Positions 1-6,570 of a stretch of DNA of 38,019 bases are shown piece after piece (the first letter of the stretch is position 1; each line of letters opens with the position of its first letter). The position numbers were made by a program, and so were the translations under genes. The stretch lies in assembly GCA_002700465.1 (NCBI GenBank), contig PADT01000060.1, positions 1 through 38,019 of the forward strand, in the 5' to 3' direction. Source of the DNA: Flavobacteriaceae bacterium. GTDB taxonomy: Bacteria; Bacteroidota; Bacteroidia; Flavobacteriales; Flavobacteriaceae. The notes beneath the pieces were generated by a model, which did no database searches, was not told the DNA's origin, and worked only from the letters and a program-made list of their open reading frames with translations.

Positions 1-184
1 AATCCCAATCAGATTTTTTTTTATCCCAGAAACACAAAGTTCTATCATTTTTGATTTTAGGAAAATCCGGATCTAAAATTAAAATAGATTTATCATTGTA
101 ATATGAATCATTGGAGAACTTTGAAGCAAGTAAAAGACCTGCAATTCCTCCACCACAAATTATATAATCGTAATCTAATTCCAT
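1..184 (-). CDS. crtY: Lycopene beta-cyclase, N-terminal part (cut by window edge)
   Basis: The minus strand is open from an ATG at 184 to the window edge, giving 61 codons. The product begins MELDYDYIICGGGIAGLLLA, a beta-strand plus GGGIAG dinucleotide-binding loop for FAD, and at about residues 49-55 carries RTLCFWD, the signature that follows the FAD site in CrtY-type lycopene cyclases. CrtY converts lycopene to beta-carotene at the membrane. The gene lies directly downstream of proteorhodopsin on the same strand, but a strong terminator separates them, so it probably has its own promoter. With blh next door it supplies the precursor of the rhodopsin chromophore. Family assignment rests on the first 61 residues and on context. 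Confidence 0.85.
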   Translation of the reverse strand, partial: MELDYDYIICGGGIAGLLLASKFSNDSYYNDKSILILDPDFPKIKNDRTLCFWDKKKSDWD

Positions 185-222
185 CGAATGATTAAATATA
201 AATATATAATTTCAATTGGATA

Positions 223-230
223 CAAATATG
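223..230 (-). promoter_or_regulatory. Possible -7 box for crtY
   Basis: On the minus strand this reads CATATTTG, one mismatch from the Bacteroidota -7 consensus TAnnTTTG. It sits 38 nt upstream of the crtY ATG and just past the proteorhodopsin terminator, where a separate crtY promoter would be needed. No clear -33 TTG is present at the right spacing. Confidence 0.35.
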
Positions 231-242
231 AAAAAATTAAGC

Positions 243-271
243 AAAAAAAAAGCCGCTTTTAAGCGGCTTTT
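243..271 (-). terminator. Rho-independent terminator of proteorhodopsin
   Basis: AAAAGCCGC and GCGGCTTTT form a GC-rich 9-bp stem around a 6-nt loop at 248-271. On the minus strand the stem is followed by a run of T (complement of the A run at 243-250). It lies 19 nt past the proteorhodopsin stop, so it should end that transcript and insulate crtY. Confidence 0.9.
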
Positions 272-290
272 AATCAATAAATTAAATTTA

Positions 291-1013
291 TTATTTAGAT
301 ACAGCTAGGTTATAAACTACAAGTCCAAAACCAATTTTGTTCACAGCATCACCAACGTTGTATACAACATTCATGTCTAGTGAAATAATATCGTTTAAAC
401 CAGAGTACCATCCTTCTGTTCCAAGCATATATCCAAGTGGATATATTGCCCATCCAACAAGAACGAACCATGCTAAAGTGTTATGTGCTTTTTCAACTGC
501 TCCACCTGCAGAAACTGCAAGCTTTTTAGCTTCTCCAAACCAAACCATGTAAGCAATGTAGAAGTATGCAGCTCCAGATAAAAGACCCCACATAGCAGGA
601 CCTAAACCTAGTGCACTTCCACCGTTAAACTCACCAAAGAATCCAGTAACTAACATTACTGTAGACCATAGGATTAGTTTCCACATCATACTCTTAGTTG
701 CACCAGCAACTTTAAGTATTAAGTAAAACTCAACACACATTAAAGGAACTGTTAAAATCCAATCTACATATCTAAAAAAAGTAGTATCACCTGGATCTAC
801 ATCTCTCATGTAATTGTAATGAACAGCAGCAATAAATGTGATAAGTCCTGAGACTAAAATCGAATTTCTCCATTTTGCATCAACAGCATTTAATGAAAGA
901 AAAAAGAAAACTGACGCAGCCATCATAGCCATAGTTCCAATGAAGAACGTAAAGCCGACTAAGTCGTTAGGCACATCACCTAAAAAATAAAAAGTGTTTA
1001 AAAATAATTCCAT
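291..1013 (-). CDS. Proteorhodopsin, light-driven proton pump (green type)
   Basis: A 240-residue seven-helix microbial rhodopsin of the flavobacterial proteorhodopsin type, without a long signal peptide. Key sites can be read directly: helix C RYVDW with proton acceptor D84 (D97 in the reference protein), donor E95 (E108), H65 in HYNYMR (H75, which pairs with the acceptor), and Schiff-base lysine K226 in DAVNKIGFG. The D-T-E set of an outward proton pump is intact. The spectral-tuning site (105 in the reference protein) is M92, typical of green-absorbing Bacteroidota forms. It would build a proton gradient in the inner membrane under light. A -7 box lies upstream and a strong terminator downstream, so it appears to be a single-gene transcript. 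Confidence 0.98.
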   Translation of the reverse strand: MELFLNTFYFLGDVPNDLVGFTFFIGTMAMMAASVFFFLSLNAVDAKWRNSILVSGLITFIAAVHYNYMRDVDPGDTTFFRYVDWILTVPLMCVEFYLILKVAGATKSMMWKLILWSTVMLVTGFFGEFNGGSALGLGPAMWGLLSGAAYFYIAYMVWFGEAKKLAVSAGGAVEKAHNTLAWFVLVGWAIYPLGYMLGTEGWYSGLNDIISLDMNVVYNVGDAVNKIGFGLVVYNLAVSK

Positions 1014-1043
1014 AATTTAATAATTTATTATTTTGTTTAAACT

Positions 1044-1051
1044 CAAATATA
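1044..1051 (-). promoter_or_regulatory. Bacteroidota -7 box for proteorhodopsin
   Basis: The minus strand reads TATATTTG, a full match to TAnnTTTG, 30 nt upstream of the proteorhodopsin ATG. That predicts a short 5' leader of about 25 nt. The -33 region shows no clear TTG, so strength or activation may depend on another factor. The same 90-bp gap must also carry the blh promoter in the opposite direction; TTATTTTG at 1028-1035 on the plus strand, one mismatch from consensus, is the best candidate there. Confidence 0.55.
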
Positions 1052-1103
1052 TATAAAAATTTAATATCTAAACTAAAATTGTATCAACAAAACACAAAAA
1101 AAC

Positions 1104-1991
1104 TTGAGAAATTCATACTTCATTAACAATTTTACATCCAAATTAATAATATTATCAACAATAATTTGCGTTATTCTTTCAACGATTTTTAATGATTTCT
1201 ATTTAAATATTTTAGCTTTTTCAGGAATATTAACTTTTGGTATAATACACGGTGCCAATGATTTACTGTTAATTAAAGGAGTTTCGAAAAATTATAATTT
1301 CAAACTTCAGTTACTTTATTACGTAATAATGGTAGGAGGTTTTTTTTTATTTTTTTACAATATTCCAATTTTAGCCCTAATGACTTTTGTTTTACTAAGT
1401 TCCTATCACTTCGGAGAACATCAATGGACTCTTTTTGGTAAGACTGAACATTATTTAATTAAACCTTTCTATTTTTTTTATGGATTAATAATCTTCTCTC
1501 TTATTTTCTATTTTAACCTTGAAGAAGTTGCAGATGTAATTTATGATATAACAACAGTTCAACTAAGTCAGAATTTCTTTTTATACTTATTGATTAGTTC
1601 TTTTATATTATCAATTATTATTTCATTATTTATTTATAATAAAATAAAAAATCAATTTATTACTCAGTTCATATTATTGATATTATTAATTCTAACATTT
1701 AAAACATGCAGCTTAATATGGTCCTTTGCTATATATTTTGTTTTTTGGCACAGTATCCCATCTATTAAGGAACAAACAATATTTATTTTTGGAAAAGCTG
1801 AAAAAGAATCAATTAAAAATTATTTTAAAAAAGCATTTTTATATTGGATACTTTCAATAGTTGTATTACTACTAACTTATTATTTACTAAGAGATAATCA
1901 AGATAAATTAATTAGCATATTTTTTTCATTTTTAGCAGCCATCACATTCCCTCATACCTTTGTAGTCTCAAAAATAAAAAAGCCCTCTTAA
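1104..1991 (+). CDS. blh: Brp/Blh-family beta-carotene 15,15'-dioxygenase
   Basis: A 295-residue polytopic membrane protein with the conserved histidines of the Brp/Blh family: H49 in IIHGAND, H102 and H106 in YHFGEHQW, H216 in FWHSIP, and H284 in FPHTF. In this family the histidines hold the catalytic iron, and the enzyme cleaves beta-carotene into two retinals. Length matches family members (about 280-300). The start is TTG at 1104; no ATG exists upstream in frame before the promoter region, and the first downstream ATG (residue 76) would delete the first histidine motif. It is divergent from proteorhodopsin and ends inside a terminator hairpin. Low sequence conservation outside the motifs is normal for Blh. 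Confidence 0.95.
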   Translation: MRNSYFINNFTSKLIILSTIICVILSTIFNDFYLNILAFSGILTFGIIHGANDLLLIKGVSKNYNFKLQLLYYVIMVGGFFLFFYNIPILALMTFVLLSSYHFGEHQWTLFGKTEHYLIKPFYFFYGLIIFSLIFYFNLEEVADVIYDITTVQLSQNFFLYLLISSFILSIIISLFIYNKIKNQFITQFILLILLILTFKTCSLIWSFAIYFVFWHSIPSIKEQTIFIFGKAEKESIKNYFKKAFLYWILSIVVLLLTYYLLRDNQDKLISIFFSFLAAITFPHTFVVSKIKKPS

Positions 1992-2004
1992 AGAGAGCTT
2001 TTTT
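1976..2004. terminator. Bidirectional terminator at the end of blh
   Basis: AAAAAAGC and GCTTTTTT pair, continued after one mismatch by CTCT/AGAG, with a small loop that contains the blh stop codon (1989-1991). A and T runs flank both sides, so it can serve blh on the plus strand and the convergent membrane-protein gene on the minus strand. Confidence 0.75.
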
Positions 2005-2027
2005 GTGTTCGTAAAAAATATTAATTA

Positions 2028-2369
2028 CTATGCTTTTTTTCTGTTTGCAATAAAACTTTTAACAAAGTAAATCATTGATAAAGCGGATGTCCCTATCATT
2101 AATATAACTCTAATTAATCCTATACCTCCTTGATCAATTGATTTTGGAAGTCTCATGCCGACTAAAGCAAGTAGAATAATTAAGGTTAAAAGAACAGCAA
2201 TATGTGCAATAATCTTATTTTCTTTTTTTAAACCTGGAACACATAGTAATAATGCTACTCCAAAACCTACTGGAATTAGTGCAGTTGGAGAAGTAACTTC
2301 AAGATAGCCCCAAAGTCCTATAATAATTAAACATACTGAGTTTAAAACATTAGCGTTTGATGAATTCAT
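2028..2369 (-). CDS. Small four-helix membrane protein, unknown function
   Basis: A 113-residue, strongly hydrophobic protein with four predicted transmembrane segments at about 9-25, 28-47, 54-72 and 84-106, and a basic tail (ANRKKA). The helix arrangement and Gly/Ala-rich helices loosely recall TMEM14/UPF0136-type small membrane proteins, but I see no diagnostic motif and do not assign that family. It follows the AAA+ ATPase gene by 46 nt on the same strand and may share its transcript. It converges on blh, with the hairpin at 1976-2004 between them. No recognised function. Confidence 0.8.
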   Translation of the reverse strand: MNSSNANVLNSVCLIIIGLWGYLEVTSPTALIPVGFGVALLLCVPGLKKENKIIAHIAVLLTLIILLALVGMRLPKSIDQGGIGLIRVILMIGTSALSMIYFVKSFIANRKKA

Positions 2370-2415
2370 AATTATTTATTTAATGATTAAAGTTTTATAA
2401 AAATAGGTGATTTAA

Positions 2416-3867
2416 TTATAATCCGTTAATATAATCTGAAAACGAATCGCTAAAAGACAATCCTCTAGATGTTCTTGTGATACTTACTTTTTTGTATGAT
2501 GATAATCCCCAAAGCAAAAATTCACACATAAAATTCTCGTCTTTAGAATCAATTTTAGGTATATAATTTTTTACAAATTTCTTCAAAACTTTGATAGTTT
2601 TAAAAGTATCATCATAGGACTTATTATCTAAATTTTCGTCAATAAAAAGCTCTTTGTTTTTAAACCAATCCAATACCTCGTCATAAGGATTTAATTCTTC
2701 AGATTTATTAAGTTTTTTAATTTTTGGAAAGTAATTAATAAAGAATGTTTTTACAGATTCTAAAATTAAAAGCCTAGAAATTTCTGTAGCTCCCTCCTGC
2801 TCTCCCTCATAAACTAATTCAATCTTTCCATTAATAGCAGAAATAACAGCATTGAAATCTGTCATTCTTATAGATGTCTTAGACTCTCCATTAATAAGCA
2901 TTCTTCTTCTAGCTGAGCTAACTAAATTTTCAAAAGCAGAAATTGATAACCTTGCACTAACTCCACTTTTAGAATCCACATAAACACTTTCTCTAGCTTC
3001 AAAACTAATTTGTTCTATGATATCTTTAGCTATTTCAGGTATATATACATCACTTAAACTACTAACTGAAGATTCTTGATGAGTTATTGTTTTTGCAATT
3101 TCAATAGTTTTTGGATAATGAGTCATTATCTGAGACCCTATTCTATCTTTTAAAGGAGTTACAATACTTCCTCTGTTCGTATAATCTTCTGGGTTAGCTG
3201 TGAAAAGAAATTGAACATTTATTGGCAATCTTAATTTATATCCGCGTATTTGAATTTCTTTTTCTTGAAGAATTGAAAACAATGAGACTTGTATTCTTGC
3301 TTGTAAATCTGGAAGTTCATTTAATACAAAAATACATCTGTGGGCTCTGGGAATCATTCCAAAATGAATAACCCTAGGATCGGAGTAAGATAATTTTAAG
3401 CTAGCAGCTTTAATAGGATCAATATCTCCAATTAAATCAGCAACGGTTACATCTGGAGTTGCAAGTTTTTCAAAAAAACGATCCTCTTTAGGTATCCACT
3501 GAATTGGAGTTTTATCACCTAGTTCATTGATTTTTTGCTTTCCATAATAAGAAATAGGATCTAAAGGATCATCATTAATTTCAGAACCTGAAATGATTGG
3601 AATCCAATCGTCTAATAGGTTGGTTAATTGTCTTGCCAGTCTTGTTTTTGCTTGACCTCTTAACCCTAAAAGATTTATGTTGTGACCTGAAAGAATTGCA
3701 CGTTCTAAATCAGGAATAACAGTATCCTCATAACCATGAATTCCCTTAAATATTGAAATACCTTTAGATAAATTTAATCTAAGGTTTTTTTTCATTTCAT
3801 CTTTAATTCCAACAGCTTTATATCCAGAACTTTTAAGTTCTTTTAAGGTTTTTATTTTGTTATTCAT
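2416..3867 (-). CDS. Mg-chelatase subunit I-like / MoxR-type AAA+ ATPase
   Basis: A 483-residue AAA+ ATPase. Walker A is GLRGQAKT at 68-75, the Walker B strand is CIFVLNE at 178-184, sensor 1 is the Asn in LFTANPEDY (N225), and a probable arginine finger is R242 in PLKDRIG. The insert between Walker A and B and the segment FSILQEKEIQIRG match the ChlI/MoxR helix-2 insert clade. Walker B has Asn (N183) where Asp is normal. The VWA gene lies 3 nt upstream, so the two are surely co-transcribed. Such ATPase/VWA pairs act as remodelling or metal-insertion chaperones. No porphyrin-specific chelatase gene is nearby, so a true Mg-chelatase role is unlikely. Substrate unknown. Confidence 0.88.
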   Translation of the reverse strand: MNNKIKTLKELKSSGYKAVGIKDEMKKNLRLNLSKGISIFKGIHGYEDTVIPDLERAILSGHNINLLGLRGQAKTRLARQLTNLLDDWIPIISGSEINDDPLDPISYYGKQKINELGDKTPIQWIPKEDRFFEKLATPDVTVADLIGDIDPIKAASLKLSYSDPRVIHFGMIPRAHRCIFVLNELPDLQARIQVSLFSILQEKEIQIRGYKLRLPINVQFLFTANPEDYTNRGSIVTPLKDRIGSQIMTHYPKTIEIAKTITHQESSVSSLSDVYIPEIAKDIIEQISFEARESVYVDSKSGVSARLSISAFENLVSSARRRMLINGESKTSIRMTDFNAVISAINGKIELVYEGEQEGATEISRLLILESVKTFFINYFPKIKKLNKSEELNPYDEVLDWFKNKELFIDENLDNKSYDDTFKTIKVLKKFVKNYIPKIDSKDENFMCEFLLWGLSSYKKVSITRTSRGLSFSDSFSDYINGL

Positions 3868-3870
3868 TTA

Positions 3871-4989
3871 TTATATTCTTTTTTTTCTATTAGTTTCATA
3901 GTCTTCAAAAATCATTTCTCCTAGTCCTTTTAAACCAGTATAAAATGCTTTTCCTTTATTTGCTTTTGTAAATTCTTGAACAAAGCTTTTCAGATAAGGG
4001 TCTTGAGCTATCATAAAAGTTGTTATTGGAATATTTAATCTTCTAGCTTGTTGAGCCATATTATAACATTTGTCTACAATATGAGAATCTAGTCCATTAC
4101 TGTTTTTATAATAACTACCGTCTTTTAATTTCAAACAACTGGGTTTACCGTCAGTAATCATGAAGATTTGTTTATTAGAATTTCTGTTTCTTCTTAAAAT
4201 ATCCATTGCTAGCTCTAGTCCAGCAACAGTATTTGTATGAAAAGGACCAACATTTAAATAAGGTAGTTCCTTAATAGAAATTGGTCTAGCATCATTGCCA
4301 AATACAATTATATCAAGCTTATCTTTTGGGTATCTTGTTGTAATAAATTCAGATAAAGCCATTGCAACTTTTTTTGCTGGAGTAATTCTGTCTTCTCCAT
4401 AAAGAATCATACTATGACTTATATCAATCATTAAAACAGTACTCATTTGAGCTTGATGAAATTGATCATTAACAACTAAATCATCTTTAGATAATTTAAA
4501 ATCATCTAATCCTCCTTGAATTTGAGCATTTTTAATACTTTCAGTAATAGCAATTTTTTCAATAGAATCTCCAAACTCATAATTTTTTAAATCTCCCGAA
4601 TCACTTTGACCCGTACCTGTATGTTTGGTGTTATGATTACCATTTCCAATTCTTTTCATTTTACCAAAAATCTGCTTTAAGGCATGTTGTCTTAAAAGCA
4701 TTTCAGTTTTTGCAGTAAGACCAATACCATCACCATTTTTACCTTGCTTCAAATCTTTCTTTATGTAACCCTTAGCTAATAATTCTTCAATGAAATCATC
4801 CATTGTATAATCTTCACTTGTCAAAACATATTCCTTATCTAACTCTTTTAACCAGTCGATTGCTTCATTAAAATCACCAGACGTGTAAGTAATAAGTTCT
4901 TTAAATATTTCAAAAAGTTTTTCAAATGGTGTTTGAGACTTAGCCTTAAAGTTTGAAAATAAAAAGCCTGATTGTCTTATTGGATTCAT
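3871..4989 (-). CDS. VWA-domain protein, partner of the AAA+ ATPase
   Basis: A 372-residue protein with an N-terminal helical region (about 20-110), a low-complexity Gly/Asn/Thr/Ser linker at about 113-132, and a C-terminal von Willebrand A domain. The metal-ion-dependent adhesion site is complete: DISHS at 189-193, T254 in HTNTVAG, and D280 in MITDGKP. No signal peptide or membrane helix, so it is cytoplasmic. It is first in a two- or three-gene unit with the ATPase (3-nt gap) and the small membrane protein. In MoxR/VWA systems the VWA protein is the adaptor that couples ATPase action to the target. The start ATG at 4989 gives full N-terminal coverage; the true substrate cannot be read from the sequence. 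Confidence 0.88.
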   Translation of the reverse strand: MNPIRQSGFLFSNFKAKSQTPFEKLFEIFKELITYTSGDFNEAIDWLKELDKEYVLTSEDYTMDDFIEELLAKGYIKKDLKQGKNGDGIGLTAKTEMLLRQHALKQIFGKMKRIGNGNHNTKHTGTGQSDSGDLKNYEFGDSIEKIAITESIKNAQIQGGLDDFKLSKDDLVVNDQFHQAQMSTVLMIDISHSMILYGEDRITPAKKVAMALSEFITTRYPKDKLDIIVFGNDARPISIKELPYLNVGPFHTNTVAGLELAMDILRRNRNSNKQIFMITDGKPSCLKLKDGSYYKNSNGLDSHIVDKCYNMAQQARRLNIPITTFMIAQDPYLKSFVQEFTKANKGKAFYTGLKGLGEMIFEDYETNRKKRI

Positions 4990-5039
4990 TAATATTAAAA
5001 ATATGTTACTTTAAATATTTAGACAAGCTAAATGTGTAA

Positions 5040-5489
5040 TTATTTTACAGCAGAAGTATGATCACTAACTATTAACCAATTACTATCAATTTTCTTCCAA
5101 AGTAATGTAAAATGTCCGTTACTATCTTCACCTGATCTTTTTAAATAATATTCGCCAATTAAGTAAGCAGAATTAGAAGAAAGTGATCTTATTTTTTTAA
5201 TTGTAAAATTTAGTTTACCCATTATCTTAGTGTTTGGATATGAACTATAATATCTTTTTTTAGTATTCTCCCACCCATACACTGGACCAGATTTTCCTGA
5301 AAAAACTAACTCATCTGATTTTAGATATCCCTGCATAAAAGAATCTATATCTCCTTTGTTCCAAGCATCTTGTTGTAGACTCATTACTTTCATAATACTT
5401 AACGAATCCTTTACTGGGATTTTATTTTGAGAATAATTATTTAAAGAACTAATTAATAGGGTTGCAAAAAAAAAGTTTCTAAAAATCAT
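5040..5489 (-). CDS. Exported SnoaL/DUF4440-like (NTF2-fold) protein
   Basis: A 149-residue protein starting with a signal peptide (MIFRNFFFATLLISSLNNYSQ). The mature part fits the DUF4440/SnoaL NTF2-like fold: helix with QQDAWNKGDIDSFM, then YLKSDELVFSGKSGPVYGWE, and a C-terminal beta sheet with HFTLLWKKIDSNWLIVSDHTS. Members of this fold bind small ligands or act as simple hydrolases or isomerases; the actual role here is unknown. The ATG is only 11 nt after the T run of a terminator hairpin (5501-5528) that ends the upstream gene, so expression must depend on read-through or on a promoter hidden in or just past that hairpin. I found no TAnnTTTG box in the gap. Confidence 0.8.
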   Translation of the reverse strand: MIFRNFFFATLLISSLNNYSQNKIPVKDSLSIMKVMSLQQDAWNKGDIDSFMQGYLKSDELVFSGKSGPVYGWENTKKRYYSSYPNTKIMGKLNFTIKKIRSLSSNSAYLIGEYYLKRSGEDSNGHFTLLWKKIDSNWLIVSDHTSAVK

Positions 5490-5500
5490 ATTTAATTAAT

Positions 5501-5528
5501 AAAAAAACCCAAGATTAACTTGGGTTTT
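5501..5528 (-). terminator. Rho-independent terminator after the 268-residue exported protein gene
   Basis: AAAACCCAAG (5504-5513) and CTTGGGTTTT (5519-5528) form a perfect 10-bp stem with a 5-nt loop. The minus strand continues with a T run. It lies 23 nt past the stop of the 5552-6358 gene and 11 nt before the ATG of the next gene, so it may act as a partial terminator or attenuator within a two-gene unit. Confidence 0.85.
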
Positions 5529-5551
5529 AAGTTCTTAAATAAATATATAAA

Positions 5552-6358
5552 TTATTCTGCGATAGTAAAAGTTTTTGAGGGCATGCCTTTACTAGCCCAA
5601 GTACATCCCAAGAAGGTTGTTATTTCATCTTTATGGTTTCCACTTATATCCCACATTCTTTTTTGATCCTCGTTCATAGGTCCTGAATTTTCCAAACTTT
5701 TTTGATTTACAAGAAATGATTCCCATGAACTATACCAAAAAGCAGCTTGAAAAGTATAAGAACTTCCACTATAGTGACCAGTAGGAACTATAGCAAGTGC
5801 TTCACCTAAATCAATTGATGATTGTCTTGTTGATTTGTTCCAAAGAGAAATATATTCACGTCTATCTTTCCATAATGGATTACTTTCATTGAAAACCACA
5901 ATATGTTTTTTAGAAAAATCAAAATCATTTTCCGTGATAAAGATTTGATTATCAAATGTCACTCTAATTTCATCATCATGACCTTCTAAAAATAATTGAA
6001 AATAAGTGGACCACTCATCTTTTAACATTTTTTTCTCATCATAAGAAATATTCATATTATCAATATTTTTATTCACTTCAGCGCCATAATTAACAGCACT
6101 AGCTTGAGCAATAATATTTGGATAAACTTCGATTACTTTAAAAGTAAAATCACTACCATAGGTATGTGAAAACAACCATGTTGATGCCATTTTGTTGTCT
6201 TCGCTTCCCAAGAAGTAAATATCAATAAATTTTTTGTGCATTTTAACAAAATCATTTGCTTTTGATCTAGGAACATCTAAAGTATAAAATGAATGAATTT
6301 CTTGAGCAACTGAATTAACAGAAATAAATAATGTGATTAGAAATAATAATTTTTTCAT
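5552..6358 (-). CDS. Exported protein of unknown function, possible double alpha-beta barrel
   Basis: A 268-residue protein with a clear signal peptide (MKKLLFLITLFISVNSVAQE, cleavage after about residue 19), so periplasmic or secreted. I do not recognise a named family. The two halves look alike in outline: a beta-strand start, a long helix with many charged residues, a Trp-rich strand (STWLFSHTYGSDFTFKVIEVY at about 64-84; YTFQAAFWYSSWESF at about 201-215), and another helix. That pattern suggests two ferredoxin-like (dimeric alpha-beta barrel, NIPSNAP- or ABM-like) units; this is inference. It is divergent from a TetR regulator with a palindromic site overlapping its likely promoter, so it is probably induced by a small molecule. 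Confidence 0.75.
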   Translation of the reverse strand: MKKLLFLITLFISVNSVAQEIHSFYTLDVPRSKANDFVKMHKKFIDIYFLGSEDNKMASTWLFSHTYGSDFTFKVIEVYPNIIAQASAVNYGAEVNKNIDNMNISYDEKKMLKDEWSTYFQLFLEGHDDEIRVTFDNQIFITENDFDFSKKHIVVFNESNPLWKDRREYISLWNKSTRQSSIDLGEALAIVPTGHYSGSSYTFQAAFWYSSWESFLVNQKSLENSGPMNEDQKRMWDISGNHKDEITTFLGCTWASKGMPSKTFTIAE

Positions 6359-6422
6359 TTGTTTTAAATTTTAAGTTTAATATGACATTCTATTTTTTTT
6401 AAATTAAAAATGCTGTTTTAAT

Positions 6423-6430
6423 CAAATTTA
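6423..6430 (-). promoter_or_regulatory. Bacteroidota -7 box for the exported-protein gene
   Basis: The minus strand reads TAAATTTG, a full TAnnTTTG match, 64 nt upstream of the ATG at 6358. No -33 TTG is seen at 19-21 nt. The 26-bp palindrome at 6437-6462 starts 6 nt upstream of the box and fills the -7/-33 spacer. Confidence 0.55.
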
Positions 6431-6436
6431 CTACAA

Positions 6437-6462
6437 TAATACATTCTTTTAAGTATGTATTA
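6437..6462. promoter_or_regulatory. Candidate TetR operator (26-bp near-palindrome)
   Basis: Left half TAATACATTCTTT and right half TAAGTATGTATTA are inverted repeats matching at 11 of 13 positions, with an 8-bp perfect outer arm (TAATACAT / ATGTATTA). It lies in the 212-bp gap between the TetR gene and the divergent exported-protein gene, immediately upstream of the latter's -7 box, where binding would block RNA polymerase. Size and symmetry suit a TetR dimer site or a pair of dimers. Confidence 0.6.
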
Positions 6463-6526
6463 CGCTAGAAATTACATTATTAGCAATAACAGACTGAATT
6501 ATAGCGGTTTATTTAAATTTTATTCA

Positions 6527-6534
6527 TAAATTTG
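6527..6534 (+). promoter_or_regulatory. Bacteroidota -7 box for the TetR gene
   Basis: TAAATTTG is a full match to TAnnTTTG, 36 nt before the TTG start at 6571. No TTG is found at the -33 position. It lies 64 nt from the palindrome, so autoregulation by the same site is less direct than control of the divergent gene. Confidence 0.5.
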
Positions 6535-6570
6535 GTTGCTCCAATATTATATTAGTAAAAATACTACAAA

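Noticed and set aside
337-552. 71-residue open frame on the plus strand inside proteorhodopsin
   Set aside because: It is the antisense of a highly conserved gene, with no family features and no promoter.
2416-4989. True magnesium chelatase for chlorophyll synthesis
   Set aside because: No ChlH-like large subunit or other tetrapyrrole gene is present, and the organism looks rhodopsin-based. ChlI/MoxR plus VWA pairs are common outside chlorophyll synthesis.
4990-5039. Promoter for the VWA/AAA+ unit
   Set aside because: The 50-nt gap has no TAnnTTTG match on the minus strand (best piece TTAGCTTG), so no site is called; the unit may be read from upstream.
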